From: Rhodoferax bucti
GTDB taxonomy: Bacteria > Pseudomonadota > Gammaproteobacteria > Burkholderiales > Burkholderiaceae_C
NCBI RefSeq assembly: GCF_005876985.1
Contig: NZ_VAHD01000002.1
Location: 496,001 to 560,000 of the forward strand
Reading direction: 5' to 3'
DNA: 64,000 bases
Shown here piece after piece: positions 39,979 through 50,109 of this stretch (position 1 is its first letter; the number at the start of each line of letters is the position of its first letter). Both the position numbers and the translations under genes were made by a program. A model generated the notes under the pieces. It was not told the origin of the DNA. It did not search any database and saw nothing but the letters and a program-made list of their open reading frames with translations.

Positions 39979-41034
39979 ATGCTGGTGTTGGGGATTGAGT
40001 CGTCGTGTGATGAAACAGGTGTGGCCATGGTGCAGTCGCAGGGCGACGCAGTGCCCACGCTGCTGGCCCACGCCCTGCACAGCCAGATTGAGATGCACCA
40101 GGCCTTCGGCGGCGTGGTGCCTGAACTGGCCAGCCGCGACCACATCCGCCGCGTGCTGCCCCTGACCCGTCAGGTGTTGGCCGACAGCGGGCGCAGCTTG
40201 CAAGAAGTGGATGTGGTGGCCTACACCCGTGGGCCCGGCTTGGCCGGCGCCTTGCTGGTGGGGGCGGGTGTAGCCTGTGCGCTGGGTGCCGCCTTGGGCA
40301 AGCCGGTGTTGGGCGTGCACCATCTGGAGGGGCATTTGCTATCGCCCTTTTTGAGCGAAGACCCGCCGGAGTTTCCCTTTGTGGCTTTGCTAGTGTCGGG
40401 TGGCCACACCCAGCTGATGCGGGTGGACGGCGTCGGGCGCTACGAGCTGTTGGGTGAAACCATTGACGATGCGGCCGGCGAAGCCTTTGACAAATCGGCC
40501 AAGCTCATGGGGCTGGCCTATCCCGGTGGGCCATTGCTCTCCAAGCTGGCGGAGGCGGGCGACCCCAAGGCCTACGCCTTGCCACGGCCCTTGCTGCACA
40601 GTGGCAACCTCGACTTTTCGTTCGCCGGACTCAAAACTGCGGTGCTGGTGCAAAGCCAGCGCATGGTGACGGCCGGTGGTGTCACCCATTTTCAGGATTT
40701 GCCTGCGCAGCAGCAGGCCGACTTGGCCGCGTCCACCCAGGCGGCTATCGTGGAAGTTTTGCTGAAAAAGTCTGTTAAAGCACTCAAACAGACGGGTTTG
40801 AAGCGTTTGGTGGTGGCCGGCGGCGTCGGCGCGAACCGCAAGCTGCGCGAGCAACTCAATGCCGAATGCGCCAAGCGCGGCGTGCGGGTGCATTACCCCG
40901 AGCTGCATTTGTGCACCGACAACGGCGCCATGATCGCCATGGCAGCCGCCATGCGCCTGCAAAGCGGCTTGCAGCAGGCCGTGACCGACTACGCGTTTGA
41001 CGTAAAGCCCCGCTGGCCCCTGCATTCCCTATAA
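39979..41034 (+). CDS. tsaD: tRNA N6-threonylcarbamoyladenosine synthase subunit TsaD
   Basis: A 351-residue Tsa[19 protein letters not shown] starts the ASKHA fold, [12 protein letters not shown] follows at 44-55, HHLEGH holds the metal-binding histidines, and CTDNGAMIA lies near the C-terminus. With TsaB and TsaE it transfers threonylcarbamoyl to A37 of ANN-decoding tRNAs. The start at 39979 is the family start; the frame upstream lies antisense to nasT. It stands alone and converges on the small heat-shock gene. Confidence 0.96.
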   Translation: MLVLGIESSCDETGVAMVQSQGDAVPTLLAHALHSQIEMHQAFGGVVPELASRDHIRRVLPLTRQVLADSGRSLQEVDVVAYTRGPGLAGALLVGAGVACALGAALGKPVLGVHHLEGHLLSPFLSEDPPEFPFVALLVSGGHTQLMRVDGVGRYELLGETIDDAAGEAFDKSAKLMGLAYPGGPLLSKLAEAGDPKAYALPRPLLHSGNLDFSFAGLKTAVLVQSQRMVTAGGVTHFQDLPAQQQADLAASTQAAIVEVLLKKSVKALKQTGLKRLVVAGGVGANRKLREQLNAECAKRGVRVHYPELHLCTDNGAMIAMAAAMRLQSGLQQAVTDYAFDVKPRWPLHSL

Positions 41035-41036
41035 AA

Positions 41037-41090
41037 AGAGCCGCTAGCGCAGGTCTAGATTGCGCGAGCAGCTCCTGTTTTAGTAGCAAC
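41037..41090. repeat. short repeat between tsaD and the Hsp20 gene
   Basis: The plus strand reads AGAGCCGCTAGCGCAGGTCT, then AGATTGCGCGAGCAGCTCCT and GTTTTAGTAGCAAC. Its reverse complement is almost the same as the copy inside trmJ. It fills the gap between two convergent genes. One frame through it reads [16 protein letters not shown], close to the peptide seen in TrmJ. Confidence 0.92.
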
Positions 41091-41113
41091 CTTCAGCAGG
41101 TTGCGTGGGGTGT

Positions 41114-41503
41114 TTACTGGATGGTGAGTTCAGCCGAGGTGTCTACCGGCACTTTTTTGACCAGTTTCAAGGTCAGCACGCCGTTTTCCAGCTTGGCTTC
41201 GCTCAGGGCGCTGTCGATGTCTTGCGGCAGCTCATAGGCGGTGCGGTACTGGCGTGGTGCGTCATCCTTGCTTTGGACGCGGACCACGGCGCCGTCAATC
41301 GCAATGCGCAAGTGTTCCTTGCTAATGCCGGGCATGTCCAGGCTCAGGGTGAAGCTGGTGTCGTCTTGGGTGTAAGCGGCGCCGGACTGGCGGGCGGAGA
41401 GCAGGGCGTCGCTCAAAAAGCGCTCCACGGCACGGCCGCTGCCGGCGTAGGCGGGACGGCGCACAGAAGCTTGAAAAGCGGCGGGGGCGGTTGCGAAGAA
41501 CAT
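41114..41503 (-). CDS. small heat-shock protein (Hsp20 family)
   Basis: A 129-residue Hsp20. The alpha-crystallin domain spans about residues 42-128, from FTLSLDMPGISKEHLRIAID to the C-terminal LENGVLTLKLVKK motif. It should hold unfolded proteins as an ATP-independent chaperone. CTTGAA (minus strand 41583-41578) could be the -35 of a heat-shock sigma-32 promoter, but I cannot find a convincing -10 partner. The 322 bp to rpsO contain only the two promoters. Confidence 0.88.
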   Translation of the reverse strand: MFFATAPAAFQASVRRPAYAGSGRAVERFLSDALLSARQSGAAYTQDDTSFTLSLDMPGISKEHLRIAIDGAVVRVQSKDDAPRQYRTAYELPQDIDSALSEAKLENGVLTLKLVKKVPVDTSAELTIQ

Positions 41504-41736
41504 GATGCGATTCCTTATCGTGCGCGGCGCTCACCGTGATTGCCGCTTGTTCCCTAACTGAGCGCGGTGCGGGGCAATTCAAGCCAAAACGGCTGAATTT
41601 ATTCTCTAAAAATGCCTCTTGAAAATGGCGTGAAAGCCGTTATCTGGCGCGGGTTTGCCGTGGTTTGGGGTCTTGTGTTGTCAAGGCTTTCAGGTACTCG
41701 CGGAACGGGTGGTTTCACCACGCAGGTGCTTCGGGC

Positions 41737-41742
41737 TATAAT
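41737..41742 (+). promoter_or_regulatory. -10 box of the rpsO promoter
   Basis: TATAAT at 41737-41742 matches the sigma-70 consensus and lies 84 bp upstream of rpsO. The best -35 candidate, TTTCAC at 41713-41718, is weak, with 18-bp spacing. Confidence 0.6.
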
Positions 41743-41825
41743 TGATAGGCTTTGCATTGGGCAGGGCGCACGCCAAGAGCCGTTCCAGCACTTGGCGCAA
41801 GTCAAAACATCACAAGGAAAAACAC

Positions 41826-42092
41826 ATGATCGCTTCCAGCATCAAAGCTGCTGTTGTCAAAGACAACGCCCGTTCCGCCGGTGACACCGGTAGCCCAGAA
41901 GTGCAAGTGGCACTGCTGACAGCCCGTATCAACGAGCTGACTCCTCACTTCAAGACCCACGCCAAAGACCACCACGGTCGTCGCGGTTTGCTGCGCATGG
42001 TGAGCCGTCGCCGTAAGCTGTTGGACTACTTGAACTCCAAGGACCACGACCGCTATGTGGCCCTGATCGCGAAATTGGGTCTGCGCAAGTAA
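41826..42092 (+). CDS. rpsO: 30S ribosomal protein S15
   Basis: An 88-residue S15, normal length, with [15 protein letters not shown] and the rRNA-binding [22 protein letters not shown] core. It binds the central domain of 16S rRNA. AAGGAAA precedes the ATG at 41826. It is followed by a strong terminator and then pnp, the classical rpsO-pnp order. Confidence 0.97.
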   Translation: MIASSIKAAVVKDNARSAGDTGSPEVQVALLTARINELTPHFKTHAKDHHGRRGLLRMVSRRRKLLDYLNSKDHDRYVALIAKLGLRK

Positions 42093-42110
42093 GCGACTGA
42101 CTGAATGACG

Positions 42111-42146
42111 AACGCCTGAGTTAGGTCACTAGCTCAGGCGTTTTTT
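42111..42146 (+). terminator. intrinsic terminator of rpsO
   Basis: AACGCCTGAG (42111-42120) pairs with CTCAGGCGTT (42133-42142), followed by a T-run to 42146. It sits 18 bp after the stop of rpsO; some readthrough into pnp is expected by analogy with E. coli. Confidence 0.92.
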
Positions 42147-42181
42147 ACTTCGGAGACTGCAAAAACAGAACGAAGCTGTGT

Positions 42182-42225
42182 CATTCCAAAGCCGTTGCCC
42201 TCAAATGGGCAGTGTTTCTGGAATG
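42182..42225 (+). promoter_or_regulatory. stem-loop in the pnp leader
   Basis: CATTCCA (42182-42188) pairs with TGGAATG (42219-42225), and TGCCC (42196-42200) with GGGCA (42207-42211), with a symmetric 7/7 internal loop. In E. coli a leader hairpin cut by RNase III lets PNPase repress its own mRNA; this structure is in the same position before pnp. Confidence 0.55.
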
Positions 42226-42310
42226 GCATCGTGGACTGTGTTGTGGAATCCGGGCTGTGGCGGGATGGCCTGCATCCCCCGAACAACTTGATACTCACAG
42301 GAGATTCACC

Positions 42311-44416
42311 ATGAGCATTTTCAACAAAGTTACCAAGACCTTCCAATGGGGTCAGCACACCGTGACCATGGAAACCGGCGAAATCGCTCGCCAATCCACC
42401 GGCGCTGTGTTGCTGGACATGGACGGCACCGTGGTGCTGGCCACCGTGGTCGGCAAGACCGAAGGCAAGCCCGGCCAGGACTTTTTCCCCCTGACCGTTG
42501 ACTACCTCGAAAAGTCTTACGCCGCAGGCAAGATCCCCGGCAGCTTTTTCAAGCGCGAAGGCCGCCCCAGCGAATTTGAAACGCTGACCAGTCGTCTGAT
42601 CGACCGCCCCATCCGCCCTCTGTTCCCCGAAGGCTTCTTTAACGAAGTGCACGTGGTGGTGCACACCGTGTCCCTGAACCCCGAAGTGGATGCTGACATT
42701 GCCGCCATGATCGCGGTGAGCGCGGCCTTGTCTATCTCCGGCATCCCGTTCAACGGCCCCATCGGCGCAGCCCGCGTGGGTTACGTCAACGGCGAATACG
42801 TGTTGAACCCCGGCCAGACCGCACGCAAAGATTCCATCATGGACTTGGTGGTTGCTGGTACCGAAGCCGCTGTGTTGATGGTCGAGTCTGAAGCACAACA
42901 GCTGTCCGAAGAAGTGATGTTGGGCGCTGTGGTCTACGGCCACGAGCAGAGCAAGACCGCCATCAACGCCATCCACGAACTCGTGCGTGACGCTGGCAAG
43001 CCCGTGTGGGACTGGAAGGCGCCTGCCCGTGACGAAGCCTTGATCGCCAAGGTTGATGCCCACGGCAAAGACAAGCTGGTCGCTGCTTACCAAATCCGTA
43101 ACAAACAAGCCCGTACCCAAGCCTGCCGCGCTGCCTACGCAGACGTGTTTGCCGGTTTGAAGGCCGACGGCGTCGAGTTCGACAGCGTCAAGGTCGAAGG
43201 CCTGTTATTCGACATCGAAGCCAAGATCGTGCGCGGCCAGATTCTGGCAGGCGAGCCCCGTATCGACGGTCGCGATACACGCACTGTGCGCGCTATCGAA
43301 ATTCGTAACGGCGTGCTGCCCCGCACCCACGGCTCTTCCTTGTTCACACGTGGCGAAACCCAGGCTTTGGTGATCGCTACCCTGGGTACCGAGCGTGATG
43401 CGCAGCGTATCGACGCCTTGAGCGGCGAGTACGAAGACCGCTTCATGCTGCACTACAACATGCCTCCCTTCGCCACCGGCGAAACCGGCCGCGTGGGTAC
43501 GCCCAAGCGCCGCGAAATCGGTCACGGCCGTTTGGCCAAACGTGCTCTGGTCGCTGTGTTGCCGACCAAAGAAGAGTTCCCGTACTCCCTGCGCGTCGTG
43601 TCTGAAATCACCGAGTCCAACGGCTCGTCTTCCATGGCGTCCGTGTGCGGCGGCTGCTTGTCCCTGATGGACGCAGGTGTGCCTTTGAAGGCACACGTGG
43701 CCGGTATCGCCATGGGCTTGATCAAGGAAGACAACCGCTTTGCGGTGTTGACCGACATCCTGGGTGACGAAGATCACTTGGGCGATATGGACTTCAAAGT
43801 TGCCGGTACCACCAACGGTATTACCGCGCTGCAGATGGACATCAAAATCCAAGGCATCACCAAGGAAATCATGCAAGTGGCATTGGCGCAGGCCAAGGAA
43901 GCGCGCGTGCACATCCTGGGCGAAATGCAAAAGTCCATGGCGGAAGCCCGCACTGAAGTGTCCAACTTCGCGCCCCGTTTGTTCAGCTTCAAGATCAACC
44001 CCGAGAAGATCCGTGACGTGATCGGCAAGGGCGGTTCTGTGATCCGTGCCCTGACCGAAGAAACCGGCACCCAGATCAACATCGAGGAAGACGGCACCAT
44101 CACCATCGCTTCCAGCGATCCAGCCAAGGCTGAAGAAGCCAAGCGCCGCATCGAGCAGATCACTGCAGAAGTCGAAATCGGCAAGGTGTACGAAGGCCCG
44201 ATCACCAAGATCCTGGACTTCGGTGCCCTGGTGAACCTGCTGCCCGGCAAGGACGGCTTGTTGCACATCAGCCAGATCGCCCACGAGCGCGTCGAGAAGG
44301 TCACGGACTACCTGTCTGAAGGCCAGATCGTCAAGGTCAAGGTTCTGGAAACCGACGAAAAGGGCCGCATCAAGCTGTCCATGAAGGCTTTGCTCGAGCG
44401 CCCTGCGCAAGAGTAA
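42311..44416 (+). CDS. pnp: polyribonucleotide nucleotidyltransferase
   Basis: A 701-residue PNPase: two RNase PH domains (first about 10-145, second about 325-550) joined by a helical domain, then KH ([20 protein letters not shown]) and S1 ([20 protein letters not shown]) RNA-binding domains. It degrades RNA 3' to 5' with phosphate and is part of the degradosome. AGGAGA precedes the ATG at 42311; the upstream open frame is leader. Confidence 0.98.
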   Translation: MSIFNKVTKTFQWGQHTVTMETGEIARQSTGAVLLDMDGTVVLATVVGKTEGKPGQDFFPLTVDYLEKSYAAGKIPGSFFKREGRPSEFETLTSRLIDRPIRPLFPEGFFNEVHVVVHTVSLNPEVDADIAAMIAVSAALSISGIPFNGPIGAARVGYVNGEYVLNPGQTARKDSIMDLVVAGTEAAVLMVESEAQQLSEEVMLGAVVYGHEQSKTAINAIHELVRDAGKPVWDWKAPARDEALIAKVDAHGKDKLVAAYQIRNKQARTQACRAAYADVFAGLKADGVEFDSVKVEGLLFDIEAKIVRGQILAGEPRIDGRDTRTVRAIEIRNGVLPRTHGSSLFTRGETQALVIATLGTERDAQRIDALSGEYEDRFMLHYNMPPFATGETGRVGTPKRREIGHGRLAKRALVAVLPTKEEFPYSLRVVSEITESNGSSSMASVCGGCLSLMDAGVPLKAHVAGIAMGLIKEDNRFAVLTDILGDEDHLGDMDFKVAGTTNGITALQMDIKIQGITKEIMQVALAQAKEARVHILGEMQKSMAEARTEVSNFAPRLFSFKINPEKIRDVIGKGGSVIRALTEETGTQINIEEDGTITIASSDPAKAEEAKRRIEQITAEVEIGKVYEGPITKILDFGALVNLLPGKDGLLHISQIAHERVEKVTDYLSEGQIVKVKVLETDEKGRIKLSMKALLERPAQE

Positions 44417-44426
44417 ACCTTTCGTC

Positions 44427-44483
44427 TGCTATTGATTTGGTAGCTGCTCGCGCAGATTGCGTGGGCGCTACCGGTCAATTTGA
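44427..44483. repeat. short repeat between pnp and the quinone oxidoreductase gene
   Basis: The plus strand reads TGCTATTGATTTGGTAGCTG, then CTCGCGCAGATTGCGTGGGC and GCTACCGGTCAATTT. It occupies nearly all of the 68-bp gap and ends just before the start codon of the next gene. Confidence 0.9.
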
Positions 44484-44484
44484 T

Positions 44485-45498
44485 ATGCGAGCATTTGAAA
44501 TCACCTCTCCCGGCGCGCCGGACGTTTTGCGTCTGGTGCATCGCCCTGCGCCAGTGGCGGGGGCAGGGGAGGTGTGCATTCGGGTGACTGCCAGCGGCAT
44601 CAACCGGCCGGATGTGCTGCAGCGTTTGGGCAAGTACCCGGCGCCTGCCGGTGCATCCGATATTCCGGGCCTGGAGATCGCGGGCACGATTGTCGATGGC
44701 AATGTGCATGCGATGGCCGAGGCCGGTTTTCAAATCGGCGATCGGGTGTGTGCTCTCGTCGCCGGTGGCGGTTATGCGGAGTTGTGTGTAGCACCCATAG
44801 CCCAGTGTCTACCGGTGCCCGCAGGATGGTCGGATGTGGAGGCTGCGAGCCTGCCCGAAACCTGCTTTACGGTGTGGAGCAACGTGTTCGATCGTGGCCA
44901 ACTGAAAGCGGGCGAGGTGTTGCTGGTGCAAGGTGGCACCAGCGGTATTGGCGTGACGGCGATTCAGCTGGCAAAAGCGCGCGGTGCTACCGTGATTGCC
45001 ACCGCTGGCTCCGATGACAAATGTGTAGCTTGCCTGGCCTTGGGGGCTGATTTTGCGATCAACTACCGCAGCCAGGACTTTGAAGCAGAGACCTTACGTA
45101 TTACGCAGGGGCGGGGCGTCGACGTCATTCTGGACATGGTGGCTGGCCCCTATGTCGCCAAAGAGGTGCAGTGCCTGGCGGAAGAGGGGCGCTTGGTCAT
45201 CATTGCCGTGCAAGGTGGCGTGCAGTCGGAGCTCAACGCAGGTTTGGTTTTGCGCAAGCGTTTGACGATTACAGGATCTACCTTGCGTGCACGGCCGGTC
45301 GCTTTCAAAGCGGCTATTGCTGCTGCGTTACGGCAGCAGGTGTGGCCGTTGTTAGAGCAAAAGGTGGTTCGTCCGGTGGTGCATCGTGTATTTACTGTGG
45401 CGACTGGCGATCTGTCTACCGCGGCTGCAGATGCACATGCCGTGATGGAAAGCAATGCGCATATTGGAAAGCTTGTTTTGAATTGGGAACCCGCATGA
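44485..45498 (+). CDS. NAD(P)H quinone oxidoreductase (zeta-crystallin/PIG3-like)
   Basis: A 337-residue member of the medium-chain dehydrogenase superfamily without catalytic zinc ligands. ASGINRPDVLQRLGKYPAP and the nucleotide-binding VLLVQGGTSGIGVTAIQLAK near 155 are typical of the PIG3 quinone oxidoreductase group. It should transfer electrons from NADPH to quinones. The start at 44485 is the family start; upstream codons are repeat sequence. The stop overlaps the tpiA start (ATGA). Confidence 0.88.
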   Translation: MRAFEITSPGAPDVLRLVHRPAPVAGAGEVCIRVTASGINRPDVLQRLGKYPAPAGASDIPGLEIAGTIVDGNVHAMAEAGFQIGDRVCALVAGGGYAELCVAPIAQCLPVPAGWSDVEAASLPETCFTVWSNVFDRGQLKAGEVLLVQGGTSGIGVTAIQLAKARGATVIATAGSDDKCVACLALGADFAINYRSQDFEAETLRITQGRGVDVILDMVAGPYVAKEVQCLAEEGRLVIIAVQGGVQSELNAGLVLRKRLTITGSTLRARPVAFKAAIAAALRQQVWPLLEQKVVRPVVHRVFTVATGDLSTAAADAHAVMESNAHIGKLVLNWEPA

Positions 45499-46244
45499 AA
45501 AAGAAACTGATTGCCGGCAACTGGAAAATGAATGGCGGCGTGGCTGCGAATGCGGCGCTGCTGGAGCAATTGTCGGCGGGTATGCCTGCTAACCCTTGCT
45601 GGGTGGCGGTGTGTGCCCCTGCTGTGTACTTGCAGCAGGTCGCGACCATCACGCACGGCGGTGCGATTGCCGTGGGCGCGCAAGATGTCTCCGCGCATGA
45701 CGCCGGTGCCTACACCGGTGAAATGTCTGCGGGTATGTTGCGTGACTTGGGTATTCGTTACGCCATCGTCGGCCACTCCGAGCGCCGCCAATACCATGGT
45801 GAGACCGATGCAGTAGTGGCGCTGAAGGCTCAAAAAGCATTGTCTTGCGGCGTGACACCGATTGTGTGTGTCGGCGAAACGCTGGAAGAACGTGAAGCCG
45901 GTAAAACGGAAGAGGTTGTAAAGCGCCAACTCGCTGCGGTAATCCATACCAATGGTCATTGCATCAGCGAAATCGTGGTGGCTTACGAGCCTGTCTGGGC
46001 CATCGGCACAGGCAAGACCGCGACGCCGGAGCAGGCGCAGGAAGTGCATGCCGTGTTGCGTGCGCAGCTGGCTGCGGCAACGCCTCATGCAGACCGTGTG
46101 CACATCTTGTACGGAGGCAGCATGAATGCCGCCAATGCGCAGCAACTGCTGGGCCAAAAAGACATTGATGGTGGACTGGTCGGTGGCGCTTCATTGAAGG
46201 CTGCGGACTTTTTGACCATCATCGCTGCCGCCTCGGCAGCCTGA
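45495..46244 (+). CDS. tpiA: triosephosphate isomerase
   Basis: A 249-residue TIM barrel with the substrate lysine in AGNWKMN (7-13), the histidine in IVGHSERR and the catalytic glutamate in VAYEPVWAIGTGKTAT, then ILYGGSMNAANA for phosphate binding. It interconverts dihydroxyacetone phosphate and glyceraldehyde 3-phosphate. Translation is probably coupled to the preceding oxidoreductase. Confidence 0.97.
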   Translation: MKKKLIAGNWKMNGGVAANAALLEQLSAGMPANPCWVAVCAPAVYLQQVATITHGGAIAVGAQDVSAHDAGAYTGEMSAGMLRDLGIRYAIVGHSERRQYHGETDAVVALKAQKALSCGVTPIVCVGETLEEREAGKTEEVVKRQLAAVIHTNGHCISEIVVAYEPVWAIGTGKTATPEQAQEVHAVLRAQLAAATPHADRVHILYGGSMNAANAQQLLGQKDIDGGLVGGASLKAADFLTIIAAASAA

Positions 46245-46269
46245 TTGAATTTGATACTAGGAGTCGTTT

Positions 46270-46629
46270 ATGAACATCGTTATTACCATCATCTTGACCG
46301 TGCAATTGTTGTCGGCTGTGGCCATGATTGGCTTGATCCTGGTGCAGCACGGCAAAGGTGCTGACATGGGCGCTGCTTTCGGCAGCGGTGGCTCCGGCAG
46401 CTTGTTCGGTGCCAGCGGCAGTGCCAACTTCTTGTCCCGCACGACAGCGGTGTTGGCCACTGTATTTTTTGTGGCGACCTTGGCGTTGGCCTATTTCGGC
46501 AACCTGCGTCCTGCCAGCTCCGGCTCGGTCTTGGAAGGTGCTGCTGTGGTAGCTCCGGCGGCGGCTCCTGCTGCAGACATGGTGCCTGCGGCGCCAGCGT
46601 CTGGTGCCGCACAGATTCCTGCAAAATAA
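46270..46629 (+). CDS. secG: preprotein translocase subunit SecG
   Basis: A 119-residue SecG with two membrane helices (about 2-22 and 53-72) and the conserved LVQHGKGADMGAAFGSG loop between them. It joins SecYE to aid protein export. The C-terminal tail is Ala/Pro rich. AGGAG precedes the ATG. tpiA-secG is the standard order. Confidence 0.95.
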   Translation: MNIVITIILTVQLLSAVAMIGLILVQHGKGADMGAAFGSGGSGSLFGASGSANFLSRTTAVLATVFFVATLALAYFGNLRPASSGSVLEGAAVVAPAAAPAADMVPAAPASGAAQIPAK

Positions 46630-46746
46630 ACCTTTTTTTAAAACCCTTTCCCTCACTAAAAGCAAGGGAAATTCAGGGTAAACTCTAAGGCTGATGAATA
46701 AGCAAATGCCGAAAGGCTCCTCACGCAAATTCGTCAGCTGAGAGCC

Positions 46747-46831
46747 GCCGTCGTGGTGAAATTGGTAGACACGCTATCTTGAGGGGGTAGTGGCGAAAGC
46801 TGTGCGAGTTCGAGTCTCGCCGACGGCACCA
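46747..46831 (+). tRNA. tRNA-Leu (anticodon GAG)
   Basis: The acceptor arm GCCGTCG (46747-46753) pairs with CGACGGC (46821-46827), followed by A and encoded CCA. The anticodon stem CTATC/GGTAG encloses loop TTGAGGG with anticodon GAG at 46781-46783. A long variable arm and GTTCGAGTC in the T arm fit a class II leucine tRNA. It lies between secG and nuoA in the same direction. Confidence 0.97.
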
Positions 46832-46895
46832 GAAAAAATCAGCTTGCGCAGGCGTCACGTCTGCAAAGAGCATTCACGGTGATCAGAATCTCAAG

Positions 46896-47255
46896 ATGAA
46901 CCTCGATCAATATCTCCCCGTTCTGCTGTTCATCTTGGTCGGTATCGGCATCGGTGTGGTGCCCCAGGTACTCGGCTACATCCTCGGGCCGAACAAGCCT
47001 GATGCGGCAAAAAACTCCCCTTATGAATGCGGCTTCGAGGCGTTTGAAGACGCTCGGATGAAGTTCGACGTGCGTTATTACCTCGTCGCCATTCTGTTTA
47101 TTTTGTTTGACTTGGAAACAGCGTTTCTGTTTCCCTGGGCGGTAGCCCTCAAAGAACTCGGCTTGTTTGGGTTCTTGATCGGTGTCGAATTTGTGGTCAT
47201 TCTGACTATCGGATTCGTCTACATGTGGAAAAAAGGCGCTCTGGACTGGGAGTAA
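46896..47255 (+). CDS. nuoA: NADH-quinone oxidoreductase subunit A
   Basis: A 119-residue membrane subunit with three helices. [23 protein letters not shown] is the conserved loop near the quinone site. It begins the 14-gene complex I operon, which oxidises NADH, reduces quinone and pumps protons. The first ATG is used; it follows the tRNA by 64 bp. Confidence 0.96.
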   Translation: MNLDQYLPVLLFILVGIGIGVVPQVLGYILGPNKPDAAKNSPYECGFEAFEDARMKFDVRYYLVAILFILFDLETAFLFPWAVALKELGLFGFLIGVEFVVILTIGFVYMWKKGALDWE

Positions 47256-47259
47256 CGCA

Positions 47260-47739
47260 ATGATTGAAGGCGTTTTGAATGAAGGCTTCGTCACGACGAG
47301 TTACGACTCGGTAGTGAATTGGGCAAAAACCGGTTCCATTTGGCCCATGACGTTTGGGTTGGCTTGCTGTGCGGTGGAAATGATGCATGCGGCAGCTGCG
47401 CGTTACGACATCAGTCGTTTCGGCTCCGAAGTGTTTCGCGCCAGTCCGCGGCAGTCCGACTTGATGATTGTTGCCGGCACGCTGTGCAACAAAATGGCAC
47501 CTGCTTTGCGCAAGGTGTACGACCAGATGTCTGAGCCACGCTGGGTTATCAGCATGGGCTCGTGCGCGAATGGTGGTGGCTATTACCACTATAGCTATTC
47601 GGTAGTTCGCGGTTGCGATCGCATCGTTCCGGTGGATGTCTATGTTCCCGGCTGCCCTCCAACGGCGGAAGCACTGTTGTATGGCATCTTGCAATTGCAG
47701 CAGAAAATCCGTCGCACTCAAACCATCGCGCGGGCCTGA
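47260..47739 (+). CDS. nuoB: NADH-quinone oxidoreductase subunit B
   Basis: A 159-residue peripheral-arm subunit carrying cluster N2. Ligands are in [13 protein letters not shown] (adjacent cysteines), GTLCNKMAP and [10 protein letters not shown]. It hands electrons to quinone. It starts 4 bases after the nuoA stop. Confidence 0.97.
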   Translation: MIEGVLNEGFVTTSYDSVVNWAKTGSIWPMTFGLACCAVEMMHAAAARYDISRFGSEVFRASPRQSDLMIVAGTLCNKMAPALRKVYDQMSEPRWVISMGSCANGGGYYHYSYSVVRGCDRIVPVDVYVPGCPPTAEALLYGILQLQQKIRRTQTIARA

Positions 47740-47747
47740 CACTGTCT

Positions 47748-48356
47748 ATGACTACTTTTGCAGTACATCCTGAAGTCACCAAAGCTGCCGTAGTGGCTGC
47801 TCTGGGTGACAAGGTAAAACATATTGACGTGGCTTTGGGCGAGGTGACCGTACTGGTTGCTGCTCAGCATTACCACGATGCTGCGCTGGCTTTGCGCAAT
47901 GCACCAGGTTGCCAGTTTGAGCAGCTGATGGATTTGTGCGGTGTCGACTATTCGGAATACAAAGACGGTGCTTACGACGGCCTGCGTTATGCCGTCGTTT
48001 GTCATTTGCTATCTATCAGCTTAAACCAGCGTTTGCGTTTGAAGGTCATGGCGCCTGATGACGATATGCCGGTAGTGGCTTCTGTCAATGACATTTGGAA
48101 TTCTGCCAATTGGTTTGAGCGTGAAGCGTTTGATTTGTTTGGCGTGATTTTTGAAGGTCATGATGACCTGCGCCGGATCCTGACGGATTACGGTTTTATC
48201 GGCCACCCATTCCGTAAAGACTTTCCTCTTGCCGGGCATGTGGAAATGCGCTACGACGCTGAGCAAGCGCGTGTGGTGTATCAACCGGTCACGATCGAAG
48301 CGCGTGAGATTACCCCGCGCATCATTCGGGAAGACAAGTACGGAGGCCTGCAGTAA
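47748..48356 (+). CDS. nuoC: NADH-quinone oxidoreductase subunit C
   Basis: A 202-residue subunit with the 30-kDa signature: [20 protein letters not shown], then [20 protein letters not shown] and D are separate genes, unlike E. coli. The start at 47748 is chosen because homology begins there; the longer open frame overlaps nuoB. Confidence 0.96.
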   Translation: MTTFAVHPEVTKAAVVAALGDKVKHIDVALGEVTVLVAAQHYHDAALALRNAPGCQFEQLMDLCGVDYSEYKDGAYDGLRYAVVCHLLSISLNQRLRLKVMAPDDDMPVVASVNDIWNSANWFEREAFDLFGVIFEGHDDLRRILTDYGFIGHPFRKDFPLAGHVEMRYDAEQARVVYQPVTIEAREITPRIIREDKYGGLQ

Positions 48357-48367
48357 GCAGTTGACGC

Positions 48368-49621
48368 ATGGCTGAAATTAAAAACTACACATTGAACTTC
48401 GGTCCGCAGCATCCTGCTGCGCACGGAGTTTTGCGCTTGGTGTTGGAGCTGGATGGTGAAGTGATTCAGCGGGCGGACCCCCACATCGGTCTGCTGCACC
48501 GCGCGACGGAAAAATTGGCTGAGAGCAAGACTTACATCCAATCCTTGCCCTACATGGACCGTTTGGATTACGTGTCCATGATGAGCAATGAGCACGCGTA
48601 TTGCCTTGCGATTGAAAAGCTGTTGGGTATCGAAGTGCCAATCCGAGCCCAGTACATCCGTGTGATGTATGCGGAAATCACCCGTTTATTGAATCACTTG
48701 ATGTGGTTGGGTTCGCACGGGAATGATTGCGGCAGTTCGACGATTCTCATCTACACCTTCCGCGAGCGCGAAGATCTGTTTGATATGTACGAAGCTGCCA
48801 GCGGTGCGCGTATGCACGCTGCCTACTTCCGTCCGGGTGGTGTGTACCGTGATTTGCCGGACACCATGCCGCAGTTCAAGGCCAGCAAAATTCGCAATGC
48901 CAAAGGTGTGGAAGAGCTCAACCGCAACCGCAAAGGCTCATTACTGGATTTTATTGATGACTTCACCCAGCGCTTCCCTGCGTGCATGGAGGAGTACCAC
49001 ACGCTTCTGACAGAGAACCGCATCTGGAAGCAGCGCACGGTCAATATCGGAGTTGTATCCCCTGAGCGCGCCCTGAATATGGGCTTTTCCGGTCCGATGT
49101 TGCGCGGCTCTGGCATTGCATGGGATCTCCGTAAGAAGCAGCCTTACGATGCGTACGACAAGGTAGAGTTTGATATCCCTGTCGGTAAAACCGGTGACGT
49201 GTATGACCGTTATCTGGTTCGCATGGAAGAGATGAAGCAGTCTAATCGCATCATCAAGCAATGCGTGGATTGGTTGAAAGCCAACCCAGGTCCGGTAATC
49301 ACGGACAACCACAAGGTGGCGCCTCCATCGCGTGAAGCGATGAAGACCAGCATGGAAGAGCTGATTCACCACTTCAAGTTGTTCACCGAAGGCTTTCGCG
49401 TGCCCGAGGGCGAGGCCTATGCAGCGGTCGAGCACCCCAAAGGCGAGTTTGGTATTTACATCGTGAGTGATGGAGCTAACAAGCCTTATCGTTTGAAGAT
49501 TCGTCCACCAGGATTTGTGCATCTTGCAAGCCTGAATGAAATGGCAAAGGGCCACATGATTGCCGACGCTGTTTCCATCATTGGAACCATGGACATTGTT
49601 TTTGGAGAGATTGACCGATGA
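48368..49621 (+). CDS. nuoD: NADH-quinone oxidoreductase subunit D
   Basis: A 417-residue 49-kDa-type subunit lining the quinone pocket. It starts with [20 protein letters not shown] and has [11 protein letters not shown] and a hydrogenase-like C-terminus ([19 protein letters not shown]). No metal-binding cysteines are needed in this family. Confidence 0.97.
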   Translation: MAEIKNYTLNFGPQHPAAHGVLRLVLELDGEVIQRADPHIGLLHRATEKLAESKTYIQSLPYMDRLDYVSMMSNEHAYCLAIEKLLGIEVPIRAQYIRVMYAEITRLLNHLMWLGSHGNDCGSSTILIYTFREREDLFDMYEAASGARMHAAYFRPGGVYRDLPDTMPQFKASKIRNAKGVEELNRNRKGSLLDFIDDFTQRFPACMEEYHTLLTENRIWKQRTVNIGVVSPERALNMGFSGPMLRGSGIAWDLRKKQPYDAYDKVEFDIPVGKTGDVYDRYLVRMEEMKQSNRIIKQCVDWLKANPGPVITDNHKVAPPSREAMKTSMEELIHHFKLFTEGFRVPEGEAYAAVEHPKGEFGIYIVSDGANKPYRLKIRPPGFVHLASLNEMAKGHMIADAVSIIGTMDIVFGEIDR

Positions 49622-50109
49622 TCTCCGCCGCAACTAAATTGCGCTTCGATCGCGAAGTTGCCAAGTACCCGTCAGATCAAAAGCAGTCTGCGGTGATGGC
49701 GTGTTTGGCTATCGTTCAGCAAGAGCTGGGCTTTGTGAGTGCTGACAGCGAAAAAGTGATCGCAGAGCATCTCGGAATGGCCCCCATGGCTGTGCACGAG
49801 GTGATTACCTTTTACAACATGTACAACCAGCGGCCGGTTGGTAAGTTCAAGTTGAATGTGTGTACTAATCTGCCTTGTCAGTTGCGTGATGGGCAAAAGG
49901 CCTTGCATCACCTCGAAGGTAAATTGGGCATCCACATGGGCGAGACCACGAAAGACGGCTTGTTCACCCTGCAGCAAAGCGAGTGCTTGGGTGCTTGTGC
50001 AGATGCTCCTGTGATGTTGGTGAATGACCGCGCGATGTGCAGTTTTATGTCGAACGACAAGCTAGATCAGCTGGTTGATCAACTGCGTGCGTCGGAAGGA
50101 CAAGTATGA
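49618..50109 (+). CDS. nuoE: NADH-quinone oxidoreductase subunit E
   Basis: A 163-residue 24-kDa-type subunit with a thioredoxin-like [2Fe-2S] domain; ligands lie in [12 protein letters not shown] and [10 protein letters not shown]. It overlaps nuoD by 4 bases and nuoF by 4 bases. Confidence 0.97.
   Translation: MISAATKLRFDREVAKYPSDQKQSAVMACLAIVQQELGFVSADSEKVIAEHLGMAPMAVHEVITFYNMYNQRPVGKFKLNVCTNLPCQLRDGQKALHHLEGKLGIHMGETTKDGLFTLQQSECLGACADAPVMLVNDRAMCSFMSNDKLDQLVDQLRASEGQV

Noticed and set aside
48005..48035. GCTATCTATCAGC... in nuoC as an eleventh repeat copy
   Set aside because: Only the first few bases match and the encoded residues align with normal NuoC sequence.
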